Shown here piece after piece: positions 61,398 to 64,000 of a DNA stretch of 64,000 nt. The stretch spans positions 209,163-273,162 of the forward strand of contig NZ_CADIKL010000006.1 in NCBI RefSeq assembly GCF_902859945.1, given 5' to 3'. Numbering within the stretch: the first letter of the stretch is position 1; each line of letters starts with the position of its first letter. A program made the translations under genes and the position numbers. This DNA is from Paraburkholderia caffeinitolerans. Its GTDB lineage: Bacteria; Pseudomonadota; Gammaproteobacteria; Burkholderiales; Burkholderiaceae. The notes under the pieces were generated by a model. The model was given only the letters and a program-made list of their open reading frames with translations. It did not search any database and was not told the DNA's origin.

Positions 61398-63326
61398 TCA
61401 CTGCCCATTCCCCCCATCATCATCCACGCACAACTGCGGGTCGGCCACGAGGCAATCCTCATTCGATTGCACCGCCATTCCGCGCGTCTTCGTGGCCGAC
61501 TCCTGCGCGGCCACGTGCAGGCCCTTCGGCAACAGCAGCCACATGCGCAGGCGCTCCTTGGTGCGGCTCGCCTCGGCCTGCGCGGACTGGCCGAAGCCAT
61601 AGAAGTAATCGGCGCGCACCGCGCCCTGGATCGCGCCGCCCGAGTCCTGCGCCATCATCAGGCGATTCACGGCGCCGGGCGTTTGCGGGTCGTCGCGCGT
61701 GGCGACGAACACCGGCGAGCCGAGCGGCGTCGTGCGCGGATCCACGGCCACCGAGCGGCCCGCCGAAAGGGGCACGCCGAGCGCGCCGATCGGTCCGTTC
61801 GGCGAATCGGGAATGGGCCGGAAGAACACGTAGCTCGGATCGGAGATCGCGAACGCGTGCTTCGGTTGCGCAATCGCGCCAGCCGCGGTGGCGAGGTCCG
61901 CGCCCGGGCTGGCGTTGGCGTTGGCGTTCTTCGCCGCCGGTTGCTGAGCACCAGCCACGGCGGGGCGCGCCGCGCCGCTCGCCGACGGGCCGGCGCTGGC
62001 GAGCTTGAAGCCGCGCAGCAGCGGCGAGGTGGGCTGGTCGTCGTCGTTGTCGTTCGCGCCCGTCGACGACGCGCCGCCGTCCTGCGAGCCTTGCGGCCCG
62101 TTGGCGCTGGCGACCAGTTCGGAACCGCCGCCGCCGCTATCGTCGGCGACGTCGATGTCCATCTCGATGCCGCGCACCTTGAGCTTGCGTCCAGTCGCGC
62201 CCGCGCGCGCGACTGGCGGCTGGAAGGGCTGGCCGTTCTGCTCGGCATAGGCCACGCGGCGGATCGTGCCGTCGCGCATGCGGATCTTGCCCGAGCCCTG
62301 CACCTGCATCGAATAGAGCAGCACGGGGTCGTCCACCCACGCGAGCACCGGCGCGCGCGCCGCGCCGCGCTCGATTTCGGCGCGCGTGTAGTACGGCACG
62401 ATGCGTGTGCCGTCGAGGCGCAGGCGCAGTTTCTTGTCGCGGATATCGGGCACGCTGTCGCGCAGGTCGAGCGCGTAGACGCCCTTCGCGCTGCCGGGCG
62501 CTGCGCCCGGCAGCGGGATCACGGTGCGTCCTTCGACGCGGGCCGCCGTGATGCTGCCGCGCGCCGCGCCGCCGAGCCGGCGCGAGTCGAGGTAAAGCAT
62601 GTCCTCGGGCACGCCGTAGACCGGGTAGACATAAGCGCCGCCGGCCTGGCGGCTGCCGTTCAGGAGCGGCTCGTAATAGCCGGTCATGGTGCCGTCGCCG
62701 CTGCGGTCGGTGTTGCGGATCTGGTAGACGTCGAAGTTCGTCTCGAAGAAGCGGCGGATCGCGGCGGCGCTGGCCGTGTCCACGCCGCGCGCGGCCGCGC
62801 AGGGCGCGGCCCAGCCGTTGCGCGAGCCGAGCACGCCGCAACTGCGCTTGAAGGCGTCGAGCGAGCCGCTCAGGTCGTCGGCGCTCCAGCCGGGCAGGTC
62901 GGCGAAGCGCGCGGTCTGGTACCACGCGTGGCGCGTGGAAAATGCGGCAACGGGCGCGCCGGACGAGGGCGGGGCGGCGGGGGTGGCCGCGGCCGGTGCG
63001 GTGGAGGCAGCGGGCGTGACCGGCGCGGCGGCAGCGATGCTGGATCCACTGGTGGATCCCGTGGCTGCCGTGGCCGTTGCTGGCGCCGTGGCCGGCGTCG
63101 CGGCCGGGGCGGCCGGCGTCGCGGGCACGGGTGGCGCAGATGGCAAAGCCTTCGCCGCGGTCGTCGTTGCCGGAGCTTGCGCCGCTGCTGGTGCTGCTTG
63201 CGCCTTGCCCGCCTGCGCTTGCGTGGACGACCCGATGATCACCGAGCTAGCCGGATAGTTGCTCGCACAGCCGGCGAGCGCGGCTGCCGCTGCAGCCGCC
63301 GCGAGCAGAAAAAGCGGTCTGTCCAT
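61398..63326 (-). CDS. mltA: Membrane-bound lytic murein transglycosylase A
   Basis: Encodes 642 aa, longer than typical MltA (about 365 aa). The signal has a lipobox (AAAAAALAGCASNYP). The catalytic domain shows GDGTMTGYYEPLLNGSR, VYPVYGVPEDMLYLDSR, MRDGTIRRVAYAEQNGQPF and MMAQDSGGAIQGAVRADYFYGFG (catalytic Asp). The extra length comes from an Ala/Pro/Thr-rich linker after the lipobox (residues about 30-150) and a low-complexity, Asp/Gly/Ser-rich insertion in the middle (about residues 390-485). It cuts glycan strands to 1,6-anhydro-muropeptides. The ATG at 63326 with AGGAG upstream is used. Confidence 0.88.
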   Translation of the reverse strand: MDRPLFLLAAAAAAAALAGCASNYPASSVIIGSSTQAQAGKAQAAPAAAQAPATTTAAKALPSAPPVPATPAAPAATPATAPATATAATGSTSGSSIAAAAPVTPAASTAPAAATPAAPPSSGAPVAAFSTRHAWYQTARFADLPGWSADDLSGSLDAFKRSCGVLGSRNGWAAPCAAARGVDTASAAAIRRFFETNFDVYQIRNTDRSGDGTMTGYYEPLLNGSRQAGGAYVYPVYGVPEDMLYLDSRRLGGAARGSITAARVEGRTVIPLPGAAPGSAKGVYALDLRDSVPDIRDKKLRLRLDGTRIVPYYTRAEIERGAARAPVLAWVDDPVLLYSMQVQGSGKIRMRDGTIRRVAYAEQNGQPFQPPVARAGATGRKLKVRGIEMDIDVADDSGGGGSELVASANGPQGSQDGGASSTGANDNDDDQPTSPLLRGFKLASAGPSASGAARPAVAGAQQPAAKNANANASPGADLATAAGAIAQPKHAFAISDPSYVFFRPIPDSPNGPIGALGVPLSAGRSVAVDPRTTPLGSPVFVATRDDPQTPGAVNRLMMAQDSGGAIQGAVRADYFYGFGQSAQAEASRTKERLRMWLLLPKGLHVAAQESATKTRGMAVQSNEDCLVADPQLCVDDDGGNGQ

Positions 63327-63358
63327 GACGGTCTCCTGTGACCTATGGCGCTGCGGCG

Positions 63359-64000
63359 CTACGATCGCGGCGCCTGGCCGTTGCCGCCCACCACGTCGAT
63401 TTTGAACGTCGCCGCGCCGAATGCGTTGCTGCAACTCGCGCCGCCTTTCGCGCAGCGCGCCTCGCCCGCGAACGGCGACGCGCTCGTCGTGCGCTTCGCG
63501 GCGGCGGCCTGCTGGGCGCTCGTGGGGAAATCGGCGAACACGTCGCCCGGGTGCAGTCCGGCGTTCGAGAAGTCGCGCGGCTCGGGCGACACGATCACGA
63601 GAAAGTGGATCGGCCCGGCGGGCGCGTCGGCGAGCATCGGCCAGCTCGAGCGCGGCAGCGTGAGCGTCTGCCCGGCGGCGATGGTGTTGGCCTTGTCGCG
63701 GCCGTTGGGCAGCAGCATCAGATAGTTGCCCTCGGGGTCGACCATGAACGCGTAGACACGGCCGGCGCGGCTGCTCGTCACCTGAAATTGCAGGAAGTCT
63801 TTCTTGATGCGCGCGGTCGTGCTGCGCAGGGTCGTGCGCACGTTGATCGAGGGATCCGCGAGCGTCACGATGCGCTCGAACTCGCTGACCGGCGTGTAGG
63901 GCTCAAGCGTGGCGGCCGGCGGCGCTGCCGTGGCGGCGCTGGCGCTCGGCTGCGCAAGCGCGGCGGCGGTGGCGGGCGTGGCGGGCGGCGGCACGGGAGG
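63359..64000 (-). CDS. DUF4384-like protein, C-terminal part (runs off the window)
   Basis: At least 210 aa, still open at the window end, so the N-terminus is missing. A Pro/Ala/Thr-rich segment leads into SEFERIVTLADPSINVRTTL and FQVTSSRAGRVYAFMVDPEGNYLMLLPNGRD, the DUF4384 pattern seen in C-termini of some serine/threonine kinases and secreted proteins. The end (SNAFGAATFKIDVVGGNGQAPRS) carries two cysteines (CAKGGASC). Stops 32 bp before the mltA start, so it may lead the same transcript. Full identity needs the missing part. Confidence 0.6.
   Translation of the reverse strand, partial: PPVPPPATPATAAALAQPSASAATAAPPAATLEPYTPVSEFERIVTLADPSINVRTTLRSTTARIKKDFLQFQVTSSRAGRVYAFMVDPEGNYLMLLPNGRDKANTIAAGQTLTLPRSSWPMLADAPAGPIHFLVIVSPEPRDFSNAGLHPGDVFADFPTSAQQAAAAKRTTSASPFAGEARCAKGGASCSNAFGAATFKIDVVGGNGQAPRS

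Overview
The window is high-GC DNA from a Gram-negative beta-proteobacterium, most likely Paraburkholderia, Caballeronia or a close relative. This rests on the flagellin/FliD/FliT set, trimeric OmpC-type and OprB porins, a box benzoyl-CoA operon with BoxR, a DUF4148 protein, a FUSC/HlyD/NodT efflux operon with MarR, and the density of LysR, IclR and MFS genes. It reads as accessory, catabolism-rich chromosome. I see no tRNA, rRNA, CRISPR array, transposase or phage gene.

Layout. 0-1 kb: decayed aromatic-ring monooxygenase. 1.2-4.7 kb: fliC, fliD and fliT, with sigma-28 type promoters. 5.1-7.8 kb: alpha-aminoadipate semialdehyde dehydrogenase plus an FAD oxidase, probably pipecolate/lysine catabolism. 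7.8-10.2 kb: SotB-like exporter and divergent LysR gene. 10.2-12.1 kb: Nramp-related transporter with unusual metal-site motifs and a 46-aa upstream ORF. 12.1-13.46 kb: largely gene-free, with strong hairpins and a 21-codon leader ORF whose stop codon lies in one of two mutually exclusive hairpins, followed by a 58-aa membrane protein. 13.5-16.4 kb: OprB porin and OmpC-type porin. 16.5-23.5 kb: catabolic locus (CatC-like isomerase, AtoE-like transporter, hydroxyacyl-CoA dehydrogenase, SDR, cyclase-family hydrolase, IclR regulator) with a divergent MHS transporter. 23.5-27.0 kb: LysR and malic enzyme MaeB. 27.0-30.2 kb: membrane protein, chemoreceptor remnant, glycine-zipper protein, secreted esterase. 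30.2-33.3 kb: M20 amidohydrolase, diaminopropionate ammonia-lyase and Lrp regulator. 33.4-36.9 kb: SDR, Tat-exported phospholipase C, lone receiver protein.

38.0-41.9 kb holds a complete alpha-hydroxyketone quorum-sensing module: a CqsA/LqsA-type autoinducer synthase facing a convergent LqsS-type kinase and LqsR-type response regulator whose genes overlap by 4 bp. 42.1-51.1 kb is the box pathway for aerobic benzoate degradation via benzoyl-CoA: benzoate-CoA ligase and a DUF4863 protein on the minus strand, boxR and then boxC-boxB-boxA-thioesterase on the plus strand. The boxR-boxC gap contains a duplicated 53-bp hairpin unit with compensatory changes and TGCACT/AGTGCA operator-like repeats.

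51.2-64 kb: ketopantoate reductase-like protein, membrane protein plus SBP56/methanethiol oxidase, DUF4148 protein, five-gene MarR/FUSC/DUF1656/HlyD/OMF efflux operon, HAD phosphatase, MltA, and a DUF4384-like protein cut by the window end.

Most promising leads are the leader-peptide/alternative-hairpin region at 12.9-13.2 kb, the quorum-sensing module, the covarying duplicated hairpins upstream of boxC, and a 14-bp palindrome shared by two catabolic loci 17 kb apart. Assignments come from reading motifs and family resemblance by eye; no database search was run.
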